Origin: a virus
IMG/VR virus record: IMGVR_UViG_3300030331_000990
Span: 3,249-26,691 of that record
Reading direction: 5' to 3' (one strand)
DNA: 23,443 nt
Shown here piece by piece: positions 14,662-21,484 of this stretch; the stretch's first letter is position 1, and the number at the start of each line of letters is the position of its first letter. The notes under the pieces are model-generated. The model worked only from the letters and a program-made list of their open reading frames with translations. It was not told where the DNA came from and did not search any database. The position numbers and the translations under genes are program-made.

Positions 14662-15821
14662 CCTCTATTATTTTGTTTTAAATGTATTAAAGCTACGTAT
14701 CGCAAAGCATCTAGTAAGTGATCTTGTCCTATTGGTTTTTGTAGACTATTACCGTTTTTATCAACAGCCCATTTATAAGTTCTAAACTCTCGTCTTAAAT
14801 TACTACTACTTACTACATTTATTTTAAAGCGTTTTAAGATGTCTATTCCATTTAGTATACTATCTCTACCTTTTGTAGCTGGCTTTGCGTTTAAACCTAG
14901 TCTATATATTTCTTCTATTGACTTAGGCTCTGCACTATCACAAATAACCTCATCCCTACCTATAATAGGTCTTAGTCTTTCTGCTAGGTCCTGATTAGTT
15001 AATTCTCTTTCGTAGATGATTTCTTTTAAATATAGCTCATCATCTTTTCTATATACAGCAACACAAGCAGAAGGATCAATACTATAGCCAAAGTCTAATC
15101 CATAAGCTACTAACTTACAATCTGGCATACTATCTACATATTTAACATTCTCATATACTAGACCACTTATATTACCATACTCACCTAGACCGTATATCTT
15201 CCAAAATTCTTTATCTGTTTCTTTTAAGTACTCTATTTCTTTAATTAGTGACTTAGGTAGAAACGTATTATTTTTGTAGTTACTTACTATCACCTCTACA
15301 TCATTAACCTCTGCCGCTCTTTTTATTTCAAGCTCCTGGTTAATCCATATTTGTTCATCATCTGGATTAAAGTCTAAGAATATTTTATTCTCAGTTCGCA
15401 TTAGTAATTGAAAGAACTCTTGCTTGTATTCTAATTCGTTTGCTTCATTGCAGTATAGAATATTTCTTTTAGCACCTCTTAACTTTTGCTCATCATCAGC
15501 ACCTATAAACTCTACTAGTCTTTTACCGTATCTGTATTGTTTTTTAGTTTTATTATGATCTACACTATTATACCAATCCTCAGCTTTTAGTATGTCTTCA
15601 AAATCTCTAATTACAGTACCGTCTAGATTAGTTCTATACTTTCTAACAGTGGTCCAAACACCCTCACTCACATACATACCATTTCCATAGTTACCACTAA
15701 TTAACCATAAAGCACACAATTGATTTAAAGACCAGGTTTTACTGCTTCTAGTACCACCTCTATTAATTACTATCTTAGCTGTAGAGTCGTAGTTGCGTTC
15801 AAAGATTTCAGTCGCTTCCAC
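14643..15821 (-). CDS. terL: Terminase large subunit
   Basis: A 392-residue DNA-packaging motor (ATPase plus nuclease), Terminase_3/PBSX-like. Walker A is in RGGTRSSKTW (21-30). Walker B with its catalytic Glu is ILYCNE (121-126), and FLDFNPDDE (148-156) follows. The RNase H-like nuclease has D243 in 'GLDFGYSIDP', D295 in 'VICDSAEPKS' and D371 in 'DHLLDALRY'. All expected motifs are present and length fits the family. The start is a GTG at 15821, overlapping the small subunit by 14 bp; no upstream ATG is available in frame. It acts with the small terminase and portal at the capsid vertex; here the portal gene is about 14 kb away rather than next door. Confidence 0.92.
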   Translation of the reverse strand: MEATEIFERNYDSTAKIVINRGGTRSSKTWSLNQLCALWLISGNYGNGMYVSEGVWTTVRKYRTNLDGTVIRDFEDILKAEDWYNSVDHNKTKKQYRYGKRLVEFIGADDEQKLRGAKRNILYCNEANELEYKQEFFQLLMRTENKIFLDFNPDDEQIWINQELEIKRAAEVNDVEVIVSNYKNNTFLPKSLIKEIEYLKETDKEFWKIYGLGEYGNISGLVYENVKYVDSMPDCKLVAYGLDFGYSIDPSACVAVYRKDDELYLKEIIYERELTNQDLAERLRPIIGRDEVICDSAEPKSIEEIYRLGLNAKPATKGRDSILNGIDILKRFKINVVSSSNLRREFRTYKWAVDKNGNSLQKPIGQDHLLDALRYVALIHLKQNNRGWYSIR

Positions 15822-16281
15822 GCTTTATATTGATATTAATATTATGAACTGTTTGTTCTATCTCCTGTTTATCTGGTGCATTTAATCCAAACATCTTAGC
15901 TATTGAATCATAAGCACCCCTATAATCACTTCCTTTGACCATTTCCTTAAGTAAATAGAATTTAGCTTTCTGGTCTTTAGTTAGGTTTTCTTTTGCAGCT
16001 AGGTCCATTAGATACTCCCAAGATTTAATCATCTTAAAATAGCCCTCAGCTACCTCCTTGCGCGTTATTTGAAAAGACTCAGCTTCTTTTTTTTGTAATT
16101 CTTTCACCCTTGTACTTATGTTGTACTCCGCTAAGAGATGACTAGCCTTAGTTGCTATAGTCTCTAATTTAGTATCTGCACCAACATCATAGGCCCTTCT
16201 ATAAGCCTCTGAAGCATTACCAGTATTGACATACTCTTCAGCAAATTTACGTTGTTTAGGTGTTAGCTTTTTAGTCTTCAT
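15808..16281 (-). CDS. terS: Terminase small subunit
   Basis: A 157-residue protein beginning MKTKKLTPKQRKFAEEYVNT, the classic Terminase_2 N-terminus, with the DNA-binding helix-turn-helix 'GNASEAYRRAYDVGA...KASHLLAEYNISTRVKEL' (residues 21-65). A start four codons upstream (16293) is possible, but the ATG at 16281 matches family N-termini and gives an 11-bp overlap with the preceding gene. It recognises phage DNA and recruits the large subunit encoded immediately downstream. The C-terminus (DKQEIEQTVHNININIKRGSD) is an oligomerisation or TerL-contact tail by analogy. Confidence 0.88.
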   Translation of the reverse strand: MKTKKLTPKQRKFAEEYVNTGNASEAYRRAYDVGADTKLETIATKASHLLAEYNISTRVKELQKKEAESFQITRKEVAEGYFKMIKSWEYLMDLAAKENLTKDQKAKFYLLKEMVKGSDYRGAYDSIAKMFGLNAPDKQEIEQTVHNININIKRGSD

Positions 16282-16465
16282 AAATATAAGCAAGTTCTAA
16301 TATTTCAAAATCAGTGCCAAAATCAAATGTAGTAGATGCGACTCCATTAATATCAAAAAGTTCGTACGTTTCACCGTTTAGCATACTATGAAAATATAAT
16401 CCATCCTCATCAATGTAATAACCGTACTCAAGTTTTATTTTTTGATGTTCTTTTTTTGCGGACAT
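16271..16465 (-). CDS. Small acidic hypothetical protein upstream of terS
   Basis: From the ATG at 16465 the product is 64 residues: a basic start (MSAKKEHQKIKLEYGYYIDE), then a beta-rich acidic part 'GLYFHSMLNGETYELFDING' ending 'DFEILELAYIYED'. An in-frame ATG at 16498 would add a Lys/Gln/Arg run but would overlap the preceding gene by 71 bp, so I prefer 16465 (38-bp overlap). No family recognised. Pattern 'YYIDEDGLYFHSMLNGETYELFD' looks like a small single-domain beta protein. Confidence 0.6.
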   Translation of the reverse strand: MSAKKEHQKIKLEYGYYIDEDGLYFHSMLNGETYELFDINGVASTTFDFGTDFEILELAYIYED

Positions 16466-16682
16466 TTTTTTTCTTTTTTGACTTTGCTTCTTTGTCATTT
16501 AACCAACTTAAAAGCAAACTCATTTGATTTTTAACACAGCTATTACAGGCCCAGCTTATTCTAACTTCTGGAAAGTTCTCTTTTATAATTGGATTAAAAT
16601 TATTTCTAAGATAGCTTATGTCTATTTTACTAGGAAATGCATCTACTTTATTATATAGTCTTATGACTTCTTCTATTTTCAT
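16428..16682 (-). CDS. Small protein with CxxC and basic tail, hypothetical
   Basis: An 84-residue protein starting MKIEEVIRLYNKVDAFPSKI. A longer open frame extends to 16793 but runs back through the preceding gene; the ATG at 16682 makes an ATGA junction with that gene's stop and is preferred. Residues 43-60 are 'SWACNSCVKNQMSLLLSW' with a C46-x-x-C49 pair, possibly metal-binding; the last 20 residues are strongly basic (KSKKKKNVRKKRTSKNKT), suggesting nucleic-acid contact. The same arrangement (small membrane protein, then this protein, then terminase) is one I associate with Bacteroidota phages, but the function is unknown. Confidence 0.65.
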   Translation of the reverse strand: MKIEEVIRLYNKVDAFPSKIDISYLRNNFNPIIKENFPEVRISWACNSCVKNQMSLLLSWLNDKEAKSKKKKNVRKKRTSKNKT

Positions 16683-16894
16683 AATAATCTTCTTTCTATT
16701 ATACGCAAAATTAATGGACTTATTAATATGTAAGTGTCTAAAGTTATAAAAAAAGTTAGAAGACTTATCCAAAAAGTAAGACAAAAGGCGCAATTTAACG
16801 GCTTGTAATCAAATTTATTAATTAGTGGAAGTGCATAATCCACCCAGGTAGTAGTAATAGTTATTATAAGTAATATGTTAAGTATAGAATTCAT
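16679..16894 (-). CDS. Small membrane protein with CxxC
   Basis: A 71-residue hydrophobic protein with two likely transmembrane segments (about 4-16 and 38-66), separated by 'NKFDYKPLNCAFCLTFW' with C35-x-x-C38. The motif 'NC.FCL.FWISL' resembles short DUF1360-like membrane proteins. Role could be membrane remodelling, superinfection exclusion or lysis regulation; nothing in the sequence decides. It overlaps the sigma-like gene by 17 bp and the next gene by 4 bp. Confidence 0.6.
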   Translation of the reverse strand: MNSILNILLIITITTTWVDYALPLINKFDYKPLNCAFCLTFWISLLTFFITLDTYILISPLILRIIERRLL

Positions 16895-17366
16895 TTAGTG
16901 ACCATTTAGATTTTATTTTATTTGCTAATTCTTTAAATTTATATTTAATAGTGCTGTGTGAAATTTTACTTTTTTTAGCCAGGCAAAGTTTATTTCCAGA
17001 GCAAAGTAGTAAGTGTTCTAACATTATTTTATCTAAGCCATCTAAAGAGTTTATTAGATCATTTAGAACCTCATCTTTAAAACAGCTATTAGAATAAGTC
17101 TCTACCTCATCTATGCTACTAAAATGACTAGGTATATAGTATTTAGTTCTATAGTTACCTCTTTCACTAATTATTTGATATATACAAAGTTTATAAACGT
17201 ATTTCTTAATACTGTTTTCCTTATCTAATTGTATGATAAAATCCTCTCCTTTTTGTAGTAGTAGTATAAAAATATCCTGTTTAAAGTCTTCTAATTCGAC
17301 TACATTGTATTCTCTACCAATACAAAATATAAAATTCTCTATTTTCTTAATTAGTTTATTATTCAC
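16878..17366 (-). CDS. Sigma-70-like protein (phage-encoded, probable)
   Basis: A 162-residue protein with a short sigma-factor layout: an N-terminal region-2-like part 'VVELEDFKQDIFILLLQKGE' and 'IKKYVYKLCIYQIISERGNYRTKY' (about 20-80), a linker, and a C-terminal HTH 'KLCLAKKSKISHSTIKYKFKELANKIKSKW' (about 125-155) like region 4. This is much shorter and more divergent than host sigma factors. Start is GTG at 17366, directly after the stop of the preceding gene (AGGA lies 5 bp upstream). Recognition by an in-house late sigma could explain the two identical late promoter-like blocks, but this is inference. An alternative is a transcription regulator with an HTH unrelated to sigma. Confidence 0.55.
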   Translation of the reverse strand: MNNKLIKKIENFIFCIGREYNVVELEDFKQDIFILLLQKGEDFIIQLDKENSIKKYVYKLCIYQIISERGNYRTKYYIPSHFSSIDEVETYSNSCFKDEVLNDLINSLDGLDKIMLEHLLLCSGNKLCLAKKSKISHSTIKYKFKELANKIKSKWSLNEFYT

Positions 17367-17708
17367 TTAATCCTTTTGAGTATTATACATTTCTGACTTT
17401 AAAAAACTTATATTAGTTCTCATAGCGTCTACTACTCTATATCCAGATTCTAGTAGTCTTCTTAGTTGATACATTTCAGGAACTTCTATATTAGCTTGAT
17501 TAGTCGCTCTAGCCACAGAAAACCCTTCAGCTACTTTAGTATGAATCACTTTCTCATAATCTTCGTGAGCTTTAGTTCTTATAGTTTCTATGTAATATAG
17601 TCTGCTAGTCAATTCTTTTAGTTGTTCGTTTAGCTTATTACCATCAAATATATTAGTCTTGTTATACTCTTCTATTAATTCAGCTATTCGCTCTAGTGTC
17701 AATTCCAT
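17367..17708 (-). CDS. Conserved-style phage protein, helical, function unknown
   Basis: A 113-residue, almost wholly helical protein, MELTLERIAELIEEYNKTNI. The part 'HTKVAEGFSVARATNQANIE' followed by 'VPEMYQLRRLLESGYRVVDA' is distinctive; I associate it with small proteins in Bacteroidota phage early regions but know no function. The final helix (MRTNISFLKSEMYN) could support oligomerisation. It overlaps the cytosine methyltransferase gene by 29 bp upstream and abuts the sigma-like gene with no gap. Confidence 0.65.
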   Translation of the reverse strand: MELTLERIAELIEEYNKTNIFDGNKLNEQLKELTSRLYYIETIRTKAHEDYEKVIHTKVAEGFSVARATNQANIEVPEMYQLRRLLESGYRVVDAMRTNISFLKSEMYNTQKD

Positions 17709-18333
17709 TTGTTTTTTTGTTTAGTATTTCTTTGCATAGTTCATAAGGTATTTTACTTCTTTCATAATTATTTTTTAATCCTTGAGTACCTGTTTTAGAT
17801 CCTCTAGAGGCTTCTTCGTGATGACAATGTTTATTCCCATTAAAACATATAGGCCTAGGAATCCACCCAGTAGGATTAAATAAGTTAGCTATATTGTTAG
17901 ACCATATATCTGTAGGCTTAGCTCTAATATCTCCATAACGACAATACCATACTGTTGTTTTAGGAATACCCCTCATAAAAGGCATTTTTCTTAAATAGCC
18001 TCTAGGGTTTTCAATATAATAAATACAATTAAATTCTTTAATAATTTTAAGTGTGTTTTTTACTAACCTATCACTTTTAGCCGCAAAATCTGTTTTGGGT
18101 TTTCCATTATCTCTGTGAATTGATATTGCTGCAATTGAATAAGTAGTGCAAGGTGGAGAAGCCCATATAATATCTGGCTTAAATGGAATGTCTTTTTTTT
18201 CTAGTAACTCTATATCTTTTACTAAATCAATTCCTTTAAATGCTTTCACGTCAACTGAGAAAACATTATAGCCTAACTCTTCAGCTGCTTTACCTATAGA
18301 CCTACTACCAGCAAAGAGTTCAAGTACATTCAT
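17680..18333 (-). CDS. C5-cytosine DNA methyltransferase, short form
   Basis: A 217-residue protein with motif I 'LELFAGSRSIGKAAEELG' (4-21), the catalytic Pro-Cys in 'WASPPCTTYS' (C62) and the ENP-type motif VI 'YIENPRGYLRKMPF' (E108), all diagnostic of Dcm-type enzymes. It lacks the long recognition domain of typical 300-450 residue enzymes; instead residues 125-200 hold 'RYGDIRAKPTDIWSN' and the Cys/His-containing 'NGNKHCHHEEASRGSKTG', a layout I associate with compact phage versions. Expected chemistry is methyl transfer to cytosine C5 from SAM, probably to evade host restriction. It overlaps the resolvase-like gene by 14 bp. Confidence 0.8.
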   Translation of the reverse strand: MNVLELFAGSRSIGKAAEELGYNVFSVDVKAFKGIDLVKDIELLEKKDIPFKPDIIWASPPCTTYSIAAISIHRDNGKPKTDFAAKSDRLVKNTLKIIKEFNCIYYIENPRGYLRKMPFMRGIPKTTVWYCRYGDIRAKPTDIWSNNIANLFNPTGWIPRPICFNGNKHCHHEEASRGSKTGTQGLKNNYERSKIPYELCKEILNKKTNGIDTRANS

Positions 18334-18673
18334 CTTGTAATTGTTGTATAGTTAATAGTAAATTCATAAAGTCTTCAAATTCTAAACAGGCATAGTCTTT
18401 CTCAAAGTTCTTAGTGAATACTACTACAGGTGTTTTGCCTAGTGGCTTATCTGCCCTAGCTTGTGCAAGTGCTTTCCAAATATTTAGCTTTTCCTGGTTT
18501 TTACATTCAAAGTGGTAGTCATATAATACAGAGTCTGGATTAATGTCTATAATGTCTCCTTTAATACTCATACCACCAGACATAGGAGTTCGTCTAACAT
18601 TAGTATTAAACTTATTATTTAATTGCTTTGCAACGTCTCTTTCAAAGCGTTTTCCTTTTTGGTTAGCGTTCAT
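18320..18673 (-). CDS. Holliday-junction-resolvase-like PD-(D/E)XK nuclease
   Basis: A 117-residue protein with the compact layout of archaeal-type/phage resolvases: 'KGKRFERDVAKQLN' (E11), a basic loop 'RRTPMSGGMSIKGDIID' (D40), then the E-x-K pair 'HFECKNQEKL' (E56, K58) and a downstream 'ALAQARADK...VVVFTKN' strand. All four catalytic positions are present. It likely resolves recombination or replication intermediates or trims branched DNA before packaging. It overlaps the small upstream gene by 11 bp and the cytosine methyltransferase by 14 bp. Confidence 0.75.
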   Translation of the reverse strand: MNANQKGKRFERDVAKQLNNKFNTNVRRTPMSGGMSIKGDIIDINPDSVLYDYHFECKNQEKLNIWKALAQARADKPLGKTPVVVFTKNFEKDYACLEFEDFMNLLLTIQQLQDECT

Positions 18674-18827
18674 AATTTTTAAATTGTTTTCTTATTTCAG
18701 CACCTAAATCAGCATCATTAGGATAAATAGAACATAAATAGCTTATACTATCTTTTATAGTATTATAAGGGTGCCTATAATAACTGTCCTTAGTTTGTCT
18801 ATATTCGTTAAGTGTTCTTTTTTTCAT
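18663..18827 (-). CDS. Small hypothetical protein (54 aa)
   Basis: Reading from the ATG at 18827 gives a 54-residue basic protein that begins MKKRTLNEYRQTKDSYYRHP, then 'YNTIKDSISYLCSIYPNDAD' and ends 'LGAEIRKQFKNYER'. It overlaps the membrane protein before it by 20 bp and the resolvase-like gene after it by 11 bp, so gene packing supports it. No family recognised; the Tyr/Arg-rich beginning hints at nucleic acid or protein contact. Confidence 0.6.
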   Translation of the reverse strand: MKKRTLNEYRQTKDSYYRHPYNTIKDSISYLCSIYPNDADLGAEIRKQFKNYER

Positions 18828-18927
18828 TTATGTGCCTTACAAATTCATAATAAATAAAAGTAAAAATACAACCCCCAAAGAAAGCAAACAAATGAGACGA
18901 TACTAAAAGAGTTGTTATTTCGTACAT
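18808..18927 (-). CDS. Tiny single-span membrane protein (39 aa)
   Basis: The ATG at 18927 gives a 39-residue protein starting MYEITTLLVSSHLFAFFGG, continuing 'CIFTFIYYEFVRHINEKKNT'. One hydrophobic span covers about residues 5-27 and is followed by a positively charged tail, so the C-terminus is probably cytoplasmic. It overlaps the coiled-coil gene before it by 13 bp and the small gene after it by 20 bp. A strand-level coding fit exists but the size makes this the weakest gene call of the operon. Confidence 0.45.
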   Translation of the reverse strand: MYEITTLLVSSHLFAFFGGCIFTFIYYEFVRHINEKKNT

Positions 18928-19226
18928 TTATTTTTATTTGGTGACTCTAATTCTGCTTTTATTAAATTGTGTTTGTATTTATCAAAGTCTGCTTTCAATA
19001 TAGCATTTTCTTTGTAAGATACAGCATTTTCATATTTTAATTTTGCTATTGTCTTATATTGATTTCTTATTTCGTCTTGCAGTTCGTGTATTAATTCTAG
19101 TATATCTAATAGAGTTTCTAAGCCTTCCTGTTTAACTTTATCTTTTTTCTTTTCTAGTTGATGACTAGCTTTTATAATCATTATATCTAGTTTGTTTTTT
19201 CTAAGTATTACATCTAATTCGTTCAT
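18915..19226 (-). CDS. Coiled-coil protein, hypothetical
   Basis: A 103-residue, highly charged protein with heptad-like patterning from about residue 20 to 95 (LEKKKDKVKQEGLETLLDIL and ELIHELQDEIRNQYKTIAKL). There is no catalytic motif. The ATG overlaps the stop of the helicase-like gene (ATGA), so the two are translationally coupled; an accessory or loader role for the ATPase is possible but not shown. Confidence 0.65.
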   Translation of the reverse strand: MNELDVILRKNKLDIMIIKASHQLEKKKDKVKQEGLETLLDILELIHELQDEIRNQYKTIAKLKYENAVSYKENAILKADFDKYKHNLIKAELESPNKNKCTK

Positions 19227-20083
19227 TGTTGTATGTTTTTTAGTATATTATTACCACCAATTGTAAAGCCTAAGCCTCCATTATAATCAAAACAAAGCGG
19301 CTCGTCTAGTGTTGGTGTTCCGCCAGTTTCTTTGTCTTTAATCTTTTCTACTCTTATCTGCGACATCATCCACAACTGAGGGCTGTTTATGAAACGGTGA
19401 ATACTTAATAGCTGGTCGCATCTGTTGGCAAAAACCTGGCCCCCCTCAATATCAGATTTTCTAGGTGGTTGAATATATGATGCAAACTCGTGACCTGGTG
19501 GGTATACTCTCCTAGCAGATTCTGTCATTGGATGAGTCATTAAATATATAGTTTTTCCAGTAGTATTACAAAACTCTCTTATGTCATTACATATTAAATA
19601 ATTACGTTCATATTGATTAACTCGTCTGTCGTGATTTAATCCAGTAAAAGGATCAATTACACCAGCATCACAATTAGACTCTTTAAATATCTTTAACAGT
19701 TCTTTATGATTATACATTTTCTTATTAGATACAAAGCTAAACCACTCACCTATTTTAGTATTATATTCTTTTATTTTACTTTTAGATAGATAGTTTAGTT
19801 TTGTTTGTGAATACATTTGTATTAAATCTCTAGTTAATTGACCAGCTGAATTTTCACCAGACCATAACAACCACTTTATATTATGCTTCACACTTAAGGC
19901 TAAAAAATACCATAACATAAAATTAGTCTTACCTACATTATCTAAACCTACTATAATATTAAAACTCCCTCTTTTATATAAAACCCAATTATCTAATTGG
20001 TTTCCAATTCCTAAACCTCTTTTAATTTTACCCTCTTTAAAAGCATATAAATATTTAAGTTGCTCTTCTTTTTCAACTATCAT
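19223..20083 (-). CDS. DnaB/RecA-type ATPase (replicative helicase-like, no N-terminal domain)
   Basis: A 286-residue P-loop ATPase. Walker A is GLDNVGKT (46-53), Walker B is 'CDAGVIDPF' with D144, and 'KTIYLMTHPM' followed by 'DIEGGQVFANRCDQLLSIHR' matches the sensor and linker segments of DnaB-family C-terminal domains. Full-length DnaB is about 450 residues with an N-terminal collar; only the motor domain is present here, so it may be a short replicative helicase or a RecA-like recombination ATPase such as the Sak4 group. It overlaps the DUF1376-like gene by 11 bp, a pairing that supports a replication role. Confidence 0.75.
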   Translation of the reverse strand: MIVEKEEQLKYLYAFKEGKIKRGLGIGNQLDNWVLYKRGSFNIIVGLDNVGKTNFMLWYFLALSVKHNIKWLLWSGENSAGQLTRDLIQMYSQTKLNYLSKSKIKEYNTKIGEWFSFVSNKKMYNHKELLKIFKESNCDAGVIDPFTGLNHDRRVNQYERNYLICNDIREFCNTTGKTIYLMTHPMTESARRVYPPGHEFASYIQPPRKSDIEGGQVFANRCDQLLSIHRFINSPQLWMMSQIRVEKIKDKETGGTPTLDEPLCFDYNGGLGFTIGGNNILKNIQQ

Positions 20084-20462
20084 TCTGTTGCGCTTTCATA
20101 AAGTTGTTAATACTATTAGTAGATAAATAAGGATCACTAGTAACTACCTTAGTTTTTTTAGACTTTTTAGCAGCTTCTACTCTTTTTATATATTGTTCTT
20201 TGCGTTCTTTGTATTGTTTATCTAAAAATTTTATTTTAATTTGATGTCCTTTTTTTTGTAATAGTTCCTCATCTATTAGTATATCTAGTGACTTTTGACC
20301 TATACGCCTAGCTAGTTTATTATAAGTCATACTACAGTCTTTATTCCAGTAGTGACAGACAGCATCTATAAAAGCTCCTTTGTCTTCTTTCGATAAATAG
20401 TTAATCTCTCCCCCTATCCACTGACTAGGAAAAAATTTAAAATAAGGTAGTTCTTCACTCAT
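20073..20462 (-). CDS. DUF1376-like phage replication protein
   Basis: A 129-residue protein with an N-terminal 'PYFKFFPSQWIGGEINYLSK' followed by 'EDKGAFIDAVCHYWNKDCSM' (residues 6-45), a strong DUF1376-type pattern; this winged-helix-like domain occurs in phage replication initiators and primosome proteins. The middle is 'YNKLARRIGQKSLDILIDEE', an HTH-like stretch; the C-terminus is a basic tail (KERKEQYIKRVEAAKKSKKT). It sits directly before the helicase-like gene (11-bp overlap), the expected initiator/loader slot. Candidate binder of the iterons at 13552-13595 by inference. Confidence 0.7.
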   Translation of the reverse strand: MSEELPYFKFFPSQWIGGEINYLSKEDKGAFIDAVCHYWNKDCSMTYNKLARRIGQKSLDILIDEELLQKKGHQIKIKFLDKQYKERKEQYIKRVEAAKKSKKTKVVTSDPYLSTNSINNFMKAQQNDS

Positions 20463-20874
20463 TAATTTTAGTTTGTTGTGATGGTTTTAGTTTATAAAAG
20501 TATTTATTTATTTTGTTATTTTTATTAAATTCTGTTTGGTAACTTACCTTTTCAATAATTATTTCAGACTTTAAAAGATTTGTTTTTTGCTTTTCTAAGT
20601 TATAAAAAAAATATCCTTTTTCGTCTTTTACACAATAGTAAGGTGTTTTTGAATAGTATTCAGCAGCCATAATCAAACTTAAAAATTTATCTATTTGAAT
20701 ATATTTATCTTTATAAAATTTATTTCTGAATTTAAATTCTATAATTAATTTATCACTTTGACAATCCCACATAGTAAAATCACTAGCAGTCTTTACTAAA
20801 TTTAAATTATATTTATCGTTAAAATATTCTATTGATAATAAAACTTTTTGTGCTTCAGTTAAATTAGATTTCAT
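20455..20874 (-). CDS. PD-(D/E)XK-like nuclease, small (probable)
   Basis: A 139-residue basic protein. 'TASDFTMWDCQSDKLIIEFKFRN' (residues 29-51) gives D32 and an E46-x-K48 pair in a strand-like context, followed by 'KYIQIDKFLSLIMAAEYYSK' as the conserved helix; this is the layout of PD-(D/E)XK enzymes (D...ExK...Q). The remaining C-terminal part (KVSYQTEFNKNNKINKYFYKL) is basic. It would be a second or third nuclease of the recombination module, perhaps a structure-specific endonuclease. It overlaps the next gene by 8 bp. Family identity is uncertain. Confidence 0.5.
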   Translation of the reverse strand: MKSNLTEAQKVLLSIEYFNDKYNLNLVKTASDFTMWDCQSDKLIIEFKFRNKFYKDKYIQIDKFLSLIMAAEYYSKTPYYCVKDEKGYFFYNLEKQKTNLLKSEIIIEKVSYQTEFNKNNKINKYFYKLKPSQQTKINE

Positions 20875-20881
20875 TTAGGTT

Positions 20882-21169
20882 TTATATTTTGTTACAAATA
20901 TCTTTCTCAGATTGACTAAGATCACTAAAATTATAAGACAAATTTAAAGTTCCATAATCCATCTCATTTTTGTAGTAGGGTTCTTTTTTTTCTGAGAACC
21001 AAATTGGTGTTATATAAACAAATTCATAAAGTAAATGATATGTTATAAATCTAACAGACAGCCCAAATCTTTCAGATATGTATTTTTTTGTTTTACCTTT
21101 TGATATTAAAACTTTGATGAGTTTTTTATCGTCTTCATTTAAGCTGTCATATTTTTCTTTAGATGTCAT
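20882..21169 (-). CDS. Small helix-turn-helix protein (probable regulator)
   Basis: A 95-residue protein whose residues 13-47 (DDKKLIKVLISKGKTKKYIS then ERFGLSVRFITYHL) look like a helix-turn-helix of the type found in resolvase/LuxR-like DNA-binding domains. The second half (YITPIWFSEKKEPYYKNEMD ... LSQSEKDICNKI) has no recognised pattern. It starts 50 bp after the SSB-like gene, the longest internal gap of the early operon apart from the terminus, so an internal promoter or processing site could lie at 21170-21219. Confidence 0.55.
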   Translation of the reverse strand: MTSKEKYDSLNEDDKKLIKVLISKGKTKKYISERFGLSVRFITYHLLYEFVYITPIWFSEKKEPYYKNEMDYGTLNLSYNFSDLSQSEKDICNKI

Positions 21170-21219
21170 TTTTTAAAATAAAACCGTATTTATTAAATAG
21201 TTTTATAATATGATTTATG

Positions 21220-21483
21220 TTAAAATGGTAAGTCATCAGTTTGCTCAACTATCTGCTGAGATGGTTTTGACTCTTTTTGTGGTTCGTATGTATTCACACT
21301 AAGACTAACGTCTTTTCCAAACTGGTCTGCCTGGTCTTTAACATTAACATTTAACTTTAAATATCTATTACCTTTATATTCAAAGATATGTTCTTTAGCT
21401 TTATCTATATGAACTGTAACCGTTAGCCAGTTTTCGTTTCTTTTATTACCGCCACCACAGTATATTGTAGGTTTTTTTTCCAT
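21220..21483 (-). CDS. SSB-like protein with DDLPF tail
   Basis: An 87-residue protein that begins MEKKPTIYCGGGNKRNENWL and is beta-rich throughout (VTVHIDKAKEHIFEYKGNRY, LKLNVNVKDQADQFGKDVSL), consistent with a small OB fold. The C-terminus is 'QIVEQTDDLPF': the acidic tip ending in L-P-F matches the bacterial SSB tail (DDDIPF) that recruits host and phage replication proteins. It is shorter than E. coli SSB (178 aa). It lies next to the exonuclease and annealing genes. Single-stranded DNA protection and partner recruitment are inferred. Confidence 0.65.
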   Translation of the reverse strand: MEKKPTIYCGGGNKRNENWLTVTVHIDKAKEHIFEYKGNRYLKLNVNVKDQADQFGKDVSLSVNTYEPQKESKPSQQIVEQTDDLPF

Positions 21484-21484
21484 T

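Noticed and set aside
16428-16793. 121-codon form of the CxxC protein
   Set aside because: The first 37 codons lie inside the small membrane protein gene; the ATG at 16682 with an ATGA junction is the better start.
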